A stretch of DNA of 64,000 bases from an uncultured Paraburkholderia sp. (GCA_940746715.1 CALNWN010000003.1:434001-498000); one strand, 5' to 3'. Shown: positions 20,107 through 29,805, counted from the stretch's first letter. Numbers and translations: made by a program. Notes: generated by a model not told the origin, from the sequence alone.

Positions 20107-20541
20107 TGGCTGACCGCGAAGGAAGCCGGCAACATGGTCGACCTCGACTCGAATCCGACCAAGCTGATCGAGATCGTCGAAATCGGCAAGCAGATGCTGA
20201 TGCAGTCGCGGCTCGCTCACCACGTTCTCCATCGCGAACGACCTCGCCAAGTACTTCGCAATCATTCCGGCTGCGTTCGCGACCACGTATCCGGCGCTCA
20301 ATGCGCTGAACGTCATGCATCTCGCGACGCCCACGTCCGCGATCATGTCGGCGGTGATTTTCAACGCGCTCATCATCGTGCTGCTATTCCGCTCGCGCTT
20401 AAGGGCGTGCGTTATCGCGCGCTCGGCGCGGCCGTGCTGTTGCGACGCAATCTGCTCGTGTACGGACTGGGCGGAATTCTGGTGCCGTTCGTCGGCATCA
20501 AATTGATCGATATGGTGCTGGCCGCATTCGGCTGGGTTTGA
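20107..20541 (+). pseudogene. kdpB: kdpB remnant, C-terminal fifth with two compensating frameshifts
   Basis: KdpB is the P-type ATPase subunit, about 690 residues. Only the last about 140 codons remain, beginning AKEAGNMVDLDSNPTKLIEIVE. The phosphorylation motif DKTGT, the ATP-binding domain and the first membrane helices are absent. A +1 shift near 20205-20212 and a -1 shift near 20385-20390 scramble the part coding [20 protein letters not shown]; the normal frame returns for [20 protein letters not shown] and ends at 20541. No ATPase activity is possible. Confidence 0.88.
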
Positions 20542-20571
20542 TAAACGGCAAGCTACAAGGAAACAATCATC

Positions 20572-21086
20572 ATGAAGAATCTGTTGCGTCCGTTGATCGT
20601 CATTTTTGCGGTGCTGAGCGCCGTGACGGTTCTGGCTTATACGGCGTTGATGACCGCCGTCGGCCAGACGCTCTTTCGCGACGAGGCGAACGGCAGTCTG
20701 ATCGAACGGGACGGCAAGGTGGTCGGCTCGAAGCTGATCGGCCAGCAGTTCGACGCGCCGCGATACTTCTGGGGACGGCTGTCGGCGACGAGCCCTATGC
20801 CGTACAACGCGCAGAATTCGGGCGGCTCCAACTCGGGCCGACCAATCCCGCGTTGCTCGACGAAGTGAAAGGCCGCATCGACGCATTGAAGGCTGCGGGC
20901 ACCGACCTGTCGAAGCCGGTACCGGTCGATCTCGTGACGTCATCGGGCAGCGGTCTCGATCCTGAGATCAGCCCGGCGGCTGCCGCGTATCAGATCGAGC
21001 GGGTGGCGAAAGCGCGTGGGCTCGCGCCGAACGAGGTAGAGGCGCTGGTCGACCGTTATACGAGCGCGCGTCAATTCGGCGTGCTG
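20572..21086 (+). pseudogene. kdpC: kdpC, frameshifted and fused to the kdpD remnant
   Basis: KdpC starts at ATG 20572 behind AAGGAAAC, with one N-terminal membrane helix ([20 protein letters not shown]). At about 20825-20830, within NSGGSNLGPTNP, one base is lost; the rest ([19 protein letters not shown] to [15 protein letters not shown]) is in another frame. The last about 12-15 residues are missing because the reading runs straight into KdpD sequence near 21087. Confidence 0.85.
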
Positions 21087-22572
21087 CTGTCGTTCCTGAG
21101 CGTGGCGGCGTTCGACTTCTTCTTCGTGCCGCCGCGCCTGTCGCTGTCGGTGTCGGATACGCAATATCTGCTGACGTTCTTCGGCATGTTGCTGACCTCG
21201 CTCGTCATCAGCCATCTCACGTCGAGCTTGCGGCGCGAGGCGCGGGTCGCGCGGCGCCGCGAGCAGCGCACCGGTGCCATGTATGCGATGGCGCGCGAGC
21301 TCGCGGCAGCGCTGACCACGGAGCAGATTGTCGGCATCGGCAGCCGTCACGTGGGCGAGGTGTTCGGCGCGCGCGTCGCGATCCTGCTGCCTGACAGCGC
21401 GGATCAGGTGAAGCAGAAGATCGAGGACCCCGACGCCGCGATCACGCTGGAAGGGGATCACCTCGACACCGACGTCGGCCAGTGGGTCTACGATCATCAG
21501 AAGCCGGCCGGTCATGGCACCGACACGCTGCCCGCCGCCGCCCTTTATCTGCCGCTCAAGGCGCCCATGCGCTCGCGCGGCGTGCTCGCCGTGGTGCTGC
21601 GTGACGAACGCGAACTGAACGCGCCCGAGCAGCAGCGCATGCTCGACGCATTTGCGGCGCAGATCGCGCTGGCGCTGGAGCGCGTGCATTACGTGGACAT
21701 CGCGCGCGACGCACTCGTCAGTATGGAATCCGAACGATTGCGCAACTCGCTGCTGTCTGCCATTTCACACGATTTGCGCACGCCGCTCACGACCATCGTC
21801 GGGTTTTCGTCGATGCTGGCGCAATCGCGCGAACAGAGCGGCGACACGCGGCGCGACGATGAGCTCGTGGAAGCGATCCATGAAGAAGCGCTGCGGATGA
21901 CTGGCATCGTCACGAACCTGCTCGACATGGTGTGCCTGCAGGCGGGCAGCCTGCAGCTAAACCGCCAATGGACGCTGCTTGAAGAAACCGTGGGCGCCGC
22001 GCTGCGCGCCTGCAGGCGGGTGCTTGCAGGCCACCCGGTGCAGGTCGATCTCGCCGCGGATTTGCCGCTCCTGCATCTGGACGCGGTGCTGATGGAGCGG
22101 CTGTTCTCGAACCTCTTCGAGAACGCGGCCAAGTACACGGCGCCGGGTACGCCGATAACGATCGGCGCGCAACGTTTCGACGCGGACGGCAAGTCTTTCG
22201 TGCGCGTCACCGTCGACGATAACGGACCGGGCCTGCCGGCCGGCCGGCATGGAAACGCGCGTGTTCGAGAAGTTCACGCGCGGCGAGAAAGAGTCGGCGA
22301 AGCCCGGCATCGGCCTTGGTCTCGCAATTTGCCGCGCGATCGTGGAAGCGCACGGCGGCAGCATCGGTGCTGTGAGTCGTATGCCGGCTTCCGCGGCGGG
22401 AGGCGGAGCGCAAGCCGCGTGCCGCGTGGAAGGCGCGCGTTTCTGGTTTACGCTGCCGGCGGAAACGCCGCCCGACGTGTCGGACGCCCCGGATGCATTG
22501 GAGGACGAAACCGCCGACAATCTGTCTGCGAACCCGCCCTCCCATCAGCTGGCCAAACCCGCCCATGAGTGA
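21087..22572 (+). pseudogene. kdpD: kdpD remnant: C-terminal half with a 4-bp duplication
   Basis: KdpD is the K+/turgor sensor kinase, about 900 residues. The N-terminal KdpD and universal-stress domains and the first membrane helices are gone. What remains begins within the membrane region ([14 protein letters not shown]), then a GAF-like region, HisKA with the phospho-acceptor [11 protein letters not shown], and the ATPase domain N-box (NLFENAAKY). A tandem repeat of CCGG at about 22235-22250 adds 4 bases and shifts the frame within GPGLPAG; the G2-box ([10 protein letters not shown]) lies in the next frame and ends at 22572, overlapping kdpE by 8 bases. The kinase should be dead. Confidence 0.87.
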
Positions 22573-23239
22573 CCCGAGCATCACCGTTGTTCTTATCGAA
22601 GATGAAAAGCAGATTCGCCGATTCGTGCGGACGGCGCTGGAAGGCGAGGGCATCGTCGTGCACGACGCCGAGACCGGCAAGCCGGACCTCGTGATCGTCG
22701 ATCTCGGCCTGCCGGACACGGACGGGCTCGACGTGATCCGCGAATTGCGCGGGTGGAGCGAGCTGCCGGTGATCGTGCTGTCGGCGCGCACGCAGGAGAG
22801 CGAGAAAGTCGCGGCGCTCGACGCCGGCGCCGACGACTACCTGACCAAGCCGTTCGGCGTGTCGGAGCTGCTCGCGCGGATTCGCGCGCATCTGCGGCGG
22901 CGCAATCAGGGCGGCGCGAGCGAGTCGCCGCAGGTTCGCTTCGGCGCGGTGAGCGTGGATCTCGCCTTGCGCCAGGTCACGCGCGAAGGCGCGGCGGTGC
23001 ATCTGACGCCGATCGAATACCGGCTGCTTGCCACGCTGGTGCGCCACGCCGGCCGCGTGCTCACGCACCGGCAACTGCTGCGCGACGTGTGGGGGCCGTC
23101 GCACGTGGAAAGCCACCACTATCTGCGCATCTATATGGCGCATTTGCGCGGCGGCCGGCAGGATCGCGGCGGCGTCGTTATAATTACGTTTCGTAAGGAG
23201 GGCCTTACGCTTTTCACAAACTGGGACGGCCCCATCTGA
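22565..23239 (+). pseudogene. kdpE: kdpE with internal and C-terminal deletions
   Basis: This is the OmpR-type response regulator of kdp, usually about 230 residues. The receiver domain has EDE and the phospho-acceptor Asp in VIVDLGLPD, but about 10 residues between AETG and KPDL (helix 1 to strand 2) are missing. The DNA-binding domain ends after HYLRIYMAHLR; the recognition-wing segment (about 28 residues) is replaced by 24 unrelated codons read from the sugE promoter region. It is very probably inactive. The deletion end lies just upstream of the sugE -10 element. Confidence 0.8.
23179..23235 (+). ncRNA. Candidate guanidine-II (mini-ykkC) riboswitch with its -10 element
   Basis: TATAAT at 23179-23184 is followed at 23192-23209 by a perfect 7-bp hairpin (CGTAAGG / CCTTACG, loop AGGG) and at 23222-23234 by a second hairpin (TGGG / CCCA) with ACGG in the loop. 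Guanidine-II riboswitches consist of two such hairpins with ACGR loops just before a ribosome binding site. The GGAG at 23244-23247 and ATG at 23255 belong to a guanidinium exporter gene, the known target. The first loop (AGGG) departs from ACGR and may be mutated. No -35 element survives because of the adjoining deletion. Confidence 0.65.
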
Positions 23240-23254
23240 TCATGGAGCTGTTTC

Positions 23255-23617
23255 ATGTCCTGGATTCTTCTGTTTATCGCCGGTTTGCTCGAAGTCGCCT
23301 GGGCGGCTGGTCTCAAGAGTTCCGAAGGTTTCACCCGGTTGTGGCCGTCCGTCTTCACGCTCGTCACCGCCACCGGCAGCTTTGTGCTGCTGGCCATGGC
23401 AATGCGGCAGTTGCCGCTCGGCACGGCTTACGCGGTCTGGACCGGCATCGGCGCGGTTGGCGCCTTCATTTTCGGCATCGTGATGATGGGTGAAGCGCTG
23501 ACGGTCGCTCGCGTAGCGAGCGCGGCGTCGCGCTGGAATCGTTGCAGGACGGCCAGCCGCAAGTGCGTCAGACGCTCGATCGCGCGGGTCATTTCCTCAC
23601 GCTCGTGTCGCTGCTGA
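23255..23617 (+). pseudogene. sugE: Guanidinium exporter Gdx (SugE), C-terminus replaced
   Basis: This SMR-family protein normally has four membrane helices and about 105 residues. The first about 88 residues match Gdx well: [21 protein letters not shown] with the central Glu13, the WAxGLK motif, and [17 protein letters not shown]. After [12 protein letters not shown] (about 23525) the last helix is missing and the frame enters permease DNA out of phase, ending at 23617. The helix needed for dimer contact is lost, so export is unlikely. Expression would be switched on by guanidine through the leader hairpins. Confidence 0.82.
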
Positions 23618-25142
23618 CCGCGCTGCTAGCGGCCGTGGCGATTGCGATGGCCGCGCACCCGGTATATGCGCCGGCATCTGGACGGCTGTGCGGCGATGCG
23701 CTGTCTCGGCGTCAGTCAGGCGACGCTGCGCGCGCTGTTTACGCTCGAATTCGTCGGCGTGGGCGTCGCGGGCGGCGCGCTCGGCGTGGCGCTCGGTTTT
23801 CTCGGCCACCTCGCGCTGCTGACGTGGCTCGGCAGTCTCATCGACGTCGAATTGCCCTACCCGACAGTGTGGCCCGCGCTTCAAGGCATCGCCGCCGGAC
23901 TCGTGCTGCGCCGCGAGTGGGGCGAAGCGGGGCGCACCGCGTGGGCCGCGTACGCGCTCGGCATCGTGTTGTTTGCCGCGCTGCTGATTGTCGCGGCGGG
24001 CGAACTGAAGCTCGGCGGTATCGTCGCGGGCGGCCTGCTGGTGTTCGCATGCATCGCGAGCGCGCTGCAGATCACGGCGCTCGGCATCGGCCTCATGTGC
24101 TTGCTGTTGATCGCGATGACGCGCAACGACCTTGTCGCCGGCTGGCGCAAATCCACGCCGCCGGATGCGCCGAACGAGTTCATCATCGACATTCAGCCCG
24201 ACCAGCGCGAACCGGTCACGCACTATCTCGACACGCGCGGCGTGTCCGGCACGGTGCTGTCGCCGATGGTGCGCGGCCGACTCACGGCGATCAACGGCAA
24301 GCCGGTCAATCCGGATTCGTTCAAGGGCGACGACGCGAAACGGCTGGTGGACCGCGAATTCAATCTGTCGTACACGACGCAGTTGCCGGACGACAATCGC
24401 ATCTCCGCCGGCACGTGGTACGGCGACGCGAAGAAGCCGCAGATTTCGATCGAAGAAGGGCTCGCCAAGCTGATCAACGTAAAACCCGGCAACGTGCTGC
24501 GCTTCGACGTTACCGGCCTGCAGATCGACGCGCCGGTCACGAGCGTGCGCAAGCTCGACTGGGGTTCGTTCAAGGTCAACTTTTTCGTGCTGATGCCGCC
24601 CGCCGCCTTGCAGGATTTCCCGGCGACGTTCATCACCAGTTTTCATTTGCCGCCGGAAAAACGCGCGACCATCGACAGTCTGATTGCCGCGTATCCGAAC
24701 CTCACGGCCATCGACACGGGCCCGATTCTCGCGCAGGTGCAGCGGGTGCTCGAGCAGGTGATCGGCGCGGTGCAGTTCCTGTTCGCCTTCACGCTCGCGG
24801 CGGGCGTGCTGGTGCTGTACGCGGCGCTCGCCGGCACACGCGACGAGCGTATGCGAGAATCCGCGCTGCTGCGCGCTGGGCGTGTCGCACGCGCAGGTGC
24901 GCACGGTGCAGATTGCTGAGTTTGTCGCGGTCGGCGCGCTCGCCGGATTGATGGCCGCGGTCGGCGCCCAGATCATCGGTTGGGTGCTCGCGACGCACGT
25001 GTTCCAGTTCTATCTGGACTTCGACCCCTGGCTGCTGCCGGCCGGCGTCGCGGCAGGCGTGGCGTGCGCGGCTGTTGGCGGCTGGCTCAGTTTGCGGCAT
25101 GTGTTGTCGCGTCCCGCGTTGCAATCGCTGCGGGACGCCTGA
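23525..25142 (+). pseudogene. FtsX-family ABC transporter permease, fragmented
   Basis: The sequence matches the C-terminal two thirds of a YbbP-like (FtsX/MacB-type) permease of about 850 residues. The first about 240 residues are missing; the remnant begins [10 protein letters not shown] next to sugE. The frame shifts by +1 near 23660 and by -2 near 24877 (a shortened GC run in RALGVSHAQ). Two further internal gaps are visible where unrelated parts touch: AAGLVL-RREWGEAGR near 23905 and VFACIA-SALQITALG near 24060. Membrane helices such as AVQFLFAFTLAAGVLVLYAAL and the end LRHVLSRPALQSLRDA are recognisable. It is not functional. Confidence 0.82.
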
Positions 25143-25166
25143 TTATTTTCCGGTCGGTGAGTGTTG

Positions 25167-25580
25167 ATGAACGAGAAGGATGACGAAGTATCCCCGGCGC
25201 AGCCGACGGCCTTCGAACTGGTGGGCGGCGAAGCGCGCGTGCGCGAACTCGTCGACCGTTTTTACGACCTGATGGATCTCGAACCCGAGTTTGCGGGCAT
25301 TCGCGCGTTGCATCCCGAGTCGATGGAAGGCTCGCGCGACAAGCTGTTCTGGTTTCTTTGCGGATGGCTCGGCGGCCCGGATCATTACATCAGCCGCTTC
25401 GGGCATCCGCGTTTGCGCGCGTGGCATTTGCCGTTCGCGATCGCCTCGAGCGAGCGCGACCAATGGCTGCGCTGCATGGCGTGGGCCATGGAAGACGTCG
25501 GGCTCGCCGAGCCGCTCAGGGAGCGCCTGCTCGGCTCGTTCTTCGAAACGGCCGACTGGACGCGCAACCGCAATGGCTGA
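25167..25580 (+). CDS. Group II truncated haemoglobin
   Basis: The product is 137 residues from ATG 25167; GTG at 25161 is an alternative. It has the features of group II (trHbO): Tyr B10 in RFYDLMD, the HPESMEGSRDKLFWFLCGWLGGP block, the proximal His in LRAWHLPFAI, and Trp G8 in DQWLRCM. Such cytoplasmic haemoglobins bind O2 and NO and are linked to oxidative and nitrosative stress. The stop overlaps the start of the next gene by 8 bases. No damage is seen. Confidence 0.93.
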   Translation: MNEKDDEVSPAQPTAFELVGGEARVRELVDRFYDLMDLEPEFAGIRALHPESMEGSRDKLFWFLCGWLGGPDHYISRFGHPRLRAWHLPFAIASSERDQWLRCMAWAMEDVGLAEPLRERLLGSFFETADWTRNRNG

Positions 25581-26013
25581 CGCAAAGCGCGCGGCAGAGG
25601 ATCGCAGCGCTTATGGCGCGCTGGATCGTGAAGCGCGCGAGGTGCTCGACTGCTGGTTCGGCGCGCCGGATGAGCCGGGCTTCGGCCAAGCGCGTAAGCG
25701 CTGGTTTTCCGCCGACGAATCGTTCGACGCGATGCTGCGCGAACGTTTCGGATGCCTGATCGATGCCGCGCGCGACTCGCGCCTCGACAGTTGGGCCGCC
25801 ACGCCGCTCGGCGCATTGGCACTCGTCATCGTGCTCGATCAGTTTTCGCGCAACTGCCATCGCGATACGGCGCACGCGTTCGCCGCCGATCGCAAAGCGC
25901 TGCAGATCGCGCAGCAGATGGTGGCGAGCGGAGCGGACCGGCGGTTGCCGGGCGTGCATCATCGCGCGTTCGCCTATTTGCCGTTCGAACACGACGAAGC
26001 GCTGGCGGGCGAA
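25573..26013 (+). pseudogene. DUF924-family gene, 3' end lost at a 12-bp repeat
   Basis: From ATG 25573 the first about 145 codons match the DUF924 family: VLDCWFGAPDEPGF, KRWFSADESFD, LGALALVIVLDQFSRN and HHRAFAYLPFEHDE. Normal proteins are about 190 residues and continue with a helical C-terminus. Here the frame runs into a 12-bp minisatellite and then into antisense of the neighbouring glycosyltransferase gene, with no stop until 26580. Function of the family is not established. It is probably inactive. Confidence 0.7.
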
Positions 26014-26096
26014 GCGGGCAACAAAGGGACAACAAAGCGGGTGATGAAGCGGGCCACTAGGCGGGCAACCAGGCGGCCAACTGGGCGGGCAACTGA
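26014..26096. repeat. Degenerate 12-bp tandem repeat, seven units
   Basis: The units are variants of GCGGGCAACNNN: GCGGGCAACAAA, GGGACAACAAA (11 bp), GCGGGTGATGAA, GCGGGCCACTAG, GCGGGCAACCAG, GCGGCCAACTGG and GCGGGCAACTGA. It lies at the broken end of the DUF924 gene and just past the stop of the convergent glycosyltransferase gene. Confidence 0.8.
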
Positions 26097-26121
26097 GCGC
26101 GCGGGCGCTAGCGCGCCGCGT

Positions 26122-28159
26122 CTAATTGCGGCCAGCGGCTCCCGCTCCCGCCGGCTTCGCCGCCGGCGTGCGCCCGAACACGCGCAGCAACTCGTCGGTA
26201 TCGCCCGGCCGTGCTTCCGTCCAGAAGAGCCGCCAGTTGCCGGCCGGCAGGAAGGCTTTGCTGCGGCGGCTTTCGACGATAAGCCACGTGCACTCGCTCG
26301 TGCGCGTGTTTGCCGTCGGGTGATGCTCGATGCCCGCGAAGTAGTCGAGCATCGGCGCCTCCGATTCGCCCAGTCCCACGCTGGCCATGCAGTCGCCGTC
26401 GTTCCATTCCGCGCTCAGGGCCGCGCCGAGATTCTCGAACACCGAGTGATAACTCTTCGCATAGTCGAGCCAGGGCAGCAGCAGCGTGCTCACGAGTCCC
26501 CACGCTACGATCGCGCCTGCGCACCAGGATCGCGCCTGCGCACCAGGAGAGCGCGCCGCGCCATTTGCCCGCGTACTTGAAGACGGGCAGCAGCCAGAGC
26601 CAGCCGAGCGTCATCAACAGCGCCGCAGCAATCAGGCCGGGTTTCACCGGCAGCACCCGGTCGAGCGGCAGCCATCGGCCGAGCCGGTGCAGCGACGCAT
26701 GCGCATCGACCGGGCCGCTCATGATCGACCACAGGATCCACGCGAGCGCCGCCGTGCTGCCGAACAGCACTCGGCTCGTCATGTCCCACACCGTGGCGAG
26801 CCGCTGCGGCAGCCGCTCGACGCCTTGCATCGCGAGCAGGGCAAGCGGCGCGATAAACGGCAGGATGTACAGCTCGCGGATCGTCGCCGAGTTTTGCAGG
26901 ACGGCGAAGCCGACGCCCGCGAAGATCGCCGGCAACGCGACGCGCGGATCGCGCCAGCGCCGCCATGCGCCGCCCGCGAGTGCGGCCAGCGCAAGCGGCA
27001 CCGCCGGAAAACCGACCGTGAGCACGGTGCGCAGCACGAAAAACCGGCTTTCGCTTTCGGAGCCGAGCTCGGCGACCGAAAAACCGAAAAAGCGGCCGAC
27101 GTTGTTGTCCCACAGCCAGACCTTGAAGAGCGGCTCGGAGCGCAGATAGAAGAAGATCGGCCAGATCAGCAAAAACGGCGCGCAGACGAGCGCCGCCAGG
27201 CCGAGCGCAGCGGCGAAGCTGCGGCTTCGGCACGCGCGATACAGCACCAGCGCCGCGCAGGTGGTCGCGCCGAACACCAGCGGCACGAACAGACCCTTCG
27301 CGAGAAACGACACGCCGACGCCTGCGCCGAACATCGCGGCGCCGTTGAGAATCGCGTGCCGGCGTTCGCGAGCGGTGTCGGCGGACAGGCGGGCGAGGTC
27401 GCCGTCGTCACGAAGATGCGCGAGAGCACGAGTTCGAAGAGCCCGCACAAGCCGACGGCCGCGCCGGCCGCCATCAGCGTGCCGCCGAAGAGCGCCACGG
27501 TGCCGATCACGCGCACGTCGAACCAGCTCGGCGCATCCACCGCGCGGCGTGCGATGCGGGCGGTGTAGCAGACGGTCAGGCCCGCGAACAGCGCGCTCGC
27601 GAGCCGTGCCGCGTCGTGCAGCGGCAGATAGCGGCCGAACATCCAGGCGAGGCCCGCGGCCAGCCAGTCGTAGACCGGCGGCTTTTCGACGAACGGCTGG
27701 CCGGCGTTGGTGGGCACGACGAGATCGCCGGTGTCGAGCATGTGCTTGACGATGCCGAACGTGTAGGTTTCGTCCTGCTTCCACGGATCGTGCCCGAGCG
27801 TGCCCGGCAGCAGCCACGCGCAGAGAATCGCCAGCGGGACGAGCCACAGCAGTGGACGCGCCGTGCTGAGCACGCCAACGTTCACCGCCGCGGCTTGCGC
27901 GATCCGCAGCCGGCGAGTCGAGACCGGGCTTGTCGGCTGCGCCGGATGCCTGGGGTTTAGAAGCCTGGGTGGGTCGGGCAGTCGCCGCCGCTGCGGCGGT
28001 CTGAGCGCCGGCGGCAGACACGCTATTTGGGCTGTTCGGGCCGTGCCCGGCGGCGCTCGCCGCCCGCGCCTCGTCTGCGCTGTCGATGAGGCCGCCCGTG
28101 GCGGACACCGCTGCCGCGGCGTTCCCCTTGCGCCACGGTGCGGAAGACTTTTCTTGCAT
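26122..28159 (-). pseudogene. ArnT-like GT39 glycosyltransferase, three frameshifts
   Basis: The homologous protein is split among frames. The N-terminal Ala/Ser-rich extension (start MQEKSSAPWRKG at 28159) is in one frame. The first catalytic part is in another: HDPWKQDETYTFG with the conserved Asp-Glu, PFVEKPPVYDWLAAG. Then LSADTARERRHAILNGAAM and many membrane helices return to the first, with a shift near 27410. A 19-bp tandem duplication at 26509-26546 moves the C-terminus (STLLLPWLDYAKSYHSVFEN) to a third frame ending at 26122. Intact relatives transfer sugars from polyprenyl phosphate to lipid A or proteins at the inner membrane. It is not functional. Confidence 0.85.
26509..26546. repeat. 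Exact 19-bp tandem duplication inside the GT39 gene
   Basis: The 19-base unit at 26509-26527 is repeated exactly at 26528-26546. Removing one copy restores the reading WCAGAIVAWGLVSTLLLPW, so this duplication itself is the frameshift lesion. Confidence 0.9.
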
Positions 28160-28413
28160 GAAACGATCTCTGGTCGCGGTGCGCAGCATCAGCTTCGCGC
28201 GCACGATGTTCTAGCTTGCGTCGCGCAAGGTCGCGCGATCGTCGCGATTGTAGTCTCTCATTATTACGGTGGATTACAAGCGCGGATACGCATAAACGCG
28301 GCGATCGGGCGTGTCGCCGTCATATCGCGGCGATTCAGGGGGCGCCGGTCATGCGTCGATGGGCAAGGGCAAGAGAGCAGGCGCGGCGGCGCGAGCCGAA
28401 GCTGGAAGGGCGG

Positions 28414-29160
28414 CTAGCGGCCGCCGGACACGTCGAGCAACGCGCCGGTGACGTACGACGCGGCGTCGCTGAGCAACCAGACGATGGTCTCGGCGACCTC
28501 GTCGGCGCGGCCCGGGCGACCCAAGGGCGTGACTGCGCCGAGCTGGGCGGCGCGCTCGGGCTTGCCGCCGCTCGCATGAATTTCGGTATCGATGAGGCCA
28601 GGCCGTACCGCGTTCACGCGCACGCCGCGCGGCCCGAGTTCCTTGGCGAGCCAGAGCGTCAGGGTGTCGACTGCGCCTTTGGAGCCCGCGTAGTCGATGT
28701 ACTCGTTGGGCGACCCCAAGCGCGCCGCCGCCGACGACACATTCACGATCACACCGCCCGCGCCGCCGCGATCCGTCGACATGCGCCGCGCGGCTTCGCG
28801 CGCGCAGAGATATGCGCCCAGCACGTTGACGTTGAACATGCGCGTGAGCCGCGCGAGATCCATGTCGGCGAGCGGCATGGACGGCGCCACGATGCCCGCG
28901 TTGTTGACGAGCGCGTCGAGCCGGCCGAACTGTGCCTGAACGGCGTCGAACATGGCGAGCACGTCGGCTTCGCTGGCGACGTCGCCGGCAATGGGCAGCG
29001 CGCGTCCGCCGGCTCGCTCGACTTCGGCGACGGTTTCTTGCGCCGCCGCCAGGTTCTGCGCGTAGTTCACGCCGACCGACCAGCCACGCGGGCCGAGCAG
29101 GCGCGCGGTCGCGCGGCCTATGCCGCGGCTGCCGCCGGTGATCAGAACGGTTCGGGTCAT
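28414..29160 (-). CDS. SDR-family oxidoreductase, glucose dehydrogenase-like
   Basis: The product is 248 residues from ATG 29160. It has a full classical SDR set: TGGSRGIGRA for cofactor binding, NNAG, the active-site Ser (VNVSSAAARLG), YIDYAGSK (YxxxK) and a C-terminal YVTGALLDVSGGR. Arg near the first Gly motif and NYAQNLAAA suggest NADP(H) preference. Substrate is unknown. The gap of about 250 bp toward the GT39 gene holds no gene that I can support. Confidence 0.88.
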   Translation of the reverse strand: MTRTVLITGGSRGIGRATARLLGPRGWSVGVNYAQNLAAAQETVAEVERAGGRALPIAGDVASEADVLAMFDAVQAQFGRLDALVNNAGIVAPSMPLADMDLARLTRMFNVNVLGAYLCAREAARRMSTDRGGAGGVIVNVSSAAARLGSPNEYIDYAGSKGAVDTLTLWLAKELGPRGVRVNAVRPGLIDTEIHASGGKPERAAQLGAVTPLGRPGRADEVAETIVWLLSDAASYVTGALLDVSGGR

Positions 29161-29237
29161 CGCAGCCTCGGCGTACAAGTAGAGTAAGCGCTAAAAAGGG
29201 GCCGGCGGGGCGCCGGTTCTTACGCGGCAGCCGTCAG

Positions 29238-29805
29238 TCAGACGGCTTCGCGCCTGATTGCCCACTTGTCGGCGGCGGGCGGCTGATAGCGTTGCAGCTT
29301 GCCGATCAGTCCGGCGGGATCAGCGTCGATCTGCAGGATGTCGAGATAGGTATGCCGCATGAAGCCTTCCTCCACCGTGTGCTGCAACAGCTTGATCAAC
29401 GGATCGTAAAAGCCGTCGATATTGAGCAGTGCCACCGGTTTCTGGTGGTAGCCGAGCTGCGCCCACGTGTACACCTCGAAGAATTCCTCGAGCGTGCCCG
29501 CGCCGCCCGGCATTGCGACGAACGCATCGGACAGGTCGGCCATCATCTTCTTGCGCTGATGCATGTCGGGCACGACGTGCAGCTCCGTAAGACCGTTATG
29601 GCCGACTTCCTTGTTGACGAGCAGCTGCGGAATCACGCCGATCGCGCGGCCGCCTTCGGGCCATGACCGTGTCGGCGATCACGCCCATCAGACCCACCTT
29701 GCCGCCGCCATAGACGAGCGCGCGCCCGAACGCGCGCGGCGCCGCTTCTGCATACAACGGTTTGACTCCATTCGAGGAGCCGCAATACACACACACCGAC
29801 TTCAT
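29238..29805 (-). pseudogene. LOG-family (TIGR00730) protein, frameshifted with a small deletion
   Basis: The gene starts at ATG 29805 ([13 protein letters not shown]). Normal relatives read RALV-about 7 [19 protein letters not shown]; here RALV is joined directly to [10 protein letters not shown], so about 20 bases are missing. One extra base near 29665 shifts the frame after ADTVMA; the continuation ([16 protein letters not shown], then MPGGAGTLEEFFEVYTW with the PGGxGTxxE signature) is in another frame to 29238. The intact enzyme releases cytokinin-type bases or nucleoside monophosphates by phosphoribohydrolysis. It lies 11 bp after the TetR gene. Confidence 0.82.

Noticed and set aside
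18469..20541. A novel KdpA-KdpB fusion protein
   Set aside because: The joint removes essential parts of both subunits and the KdpB part contains two frameshifts; it is a deletion product.
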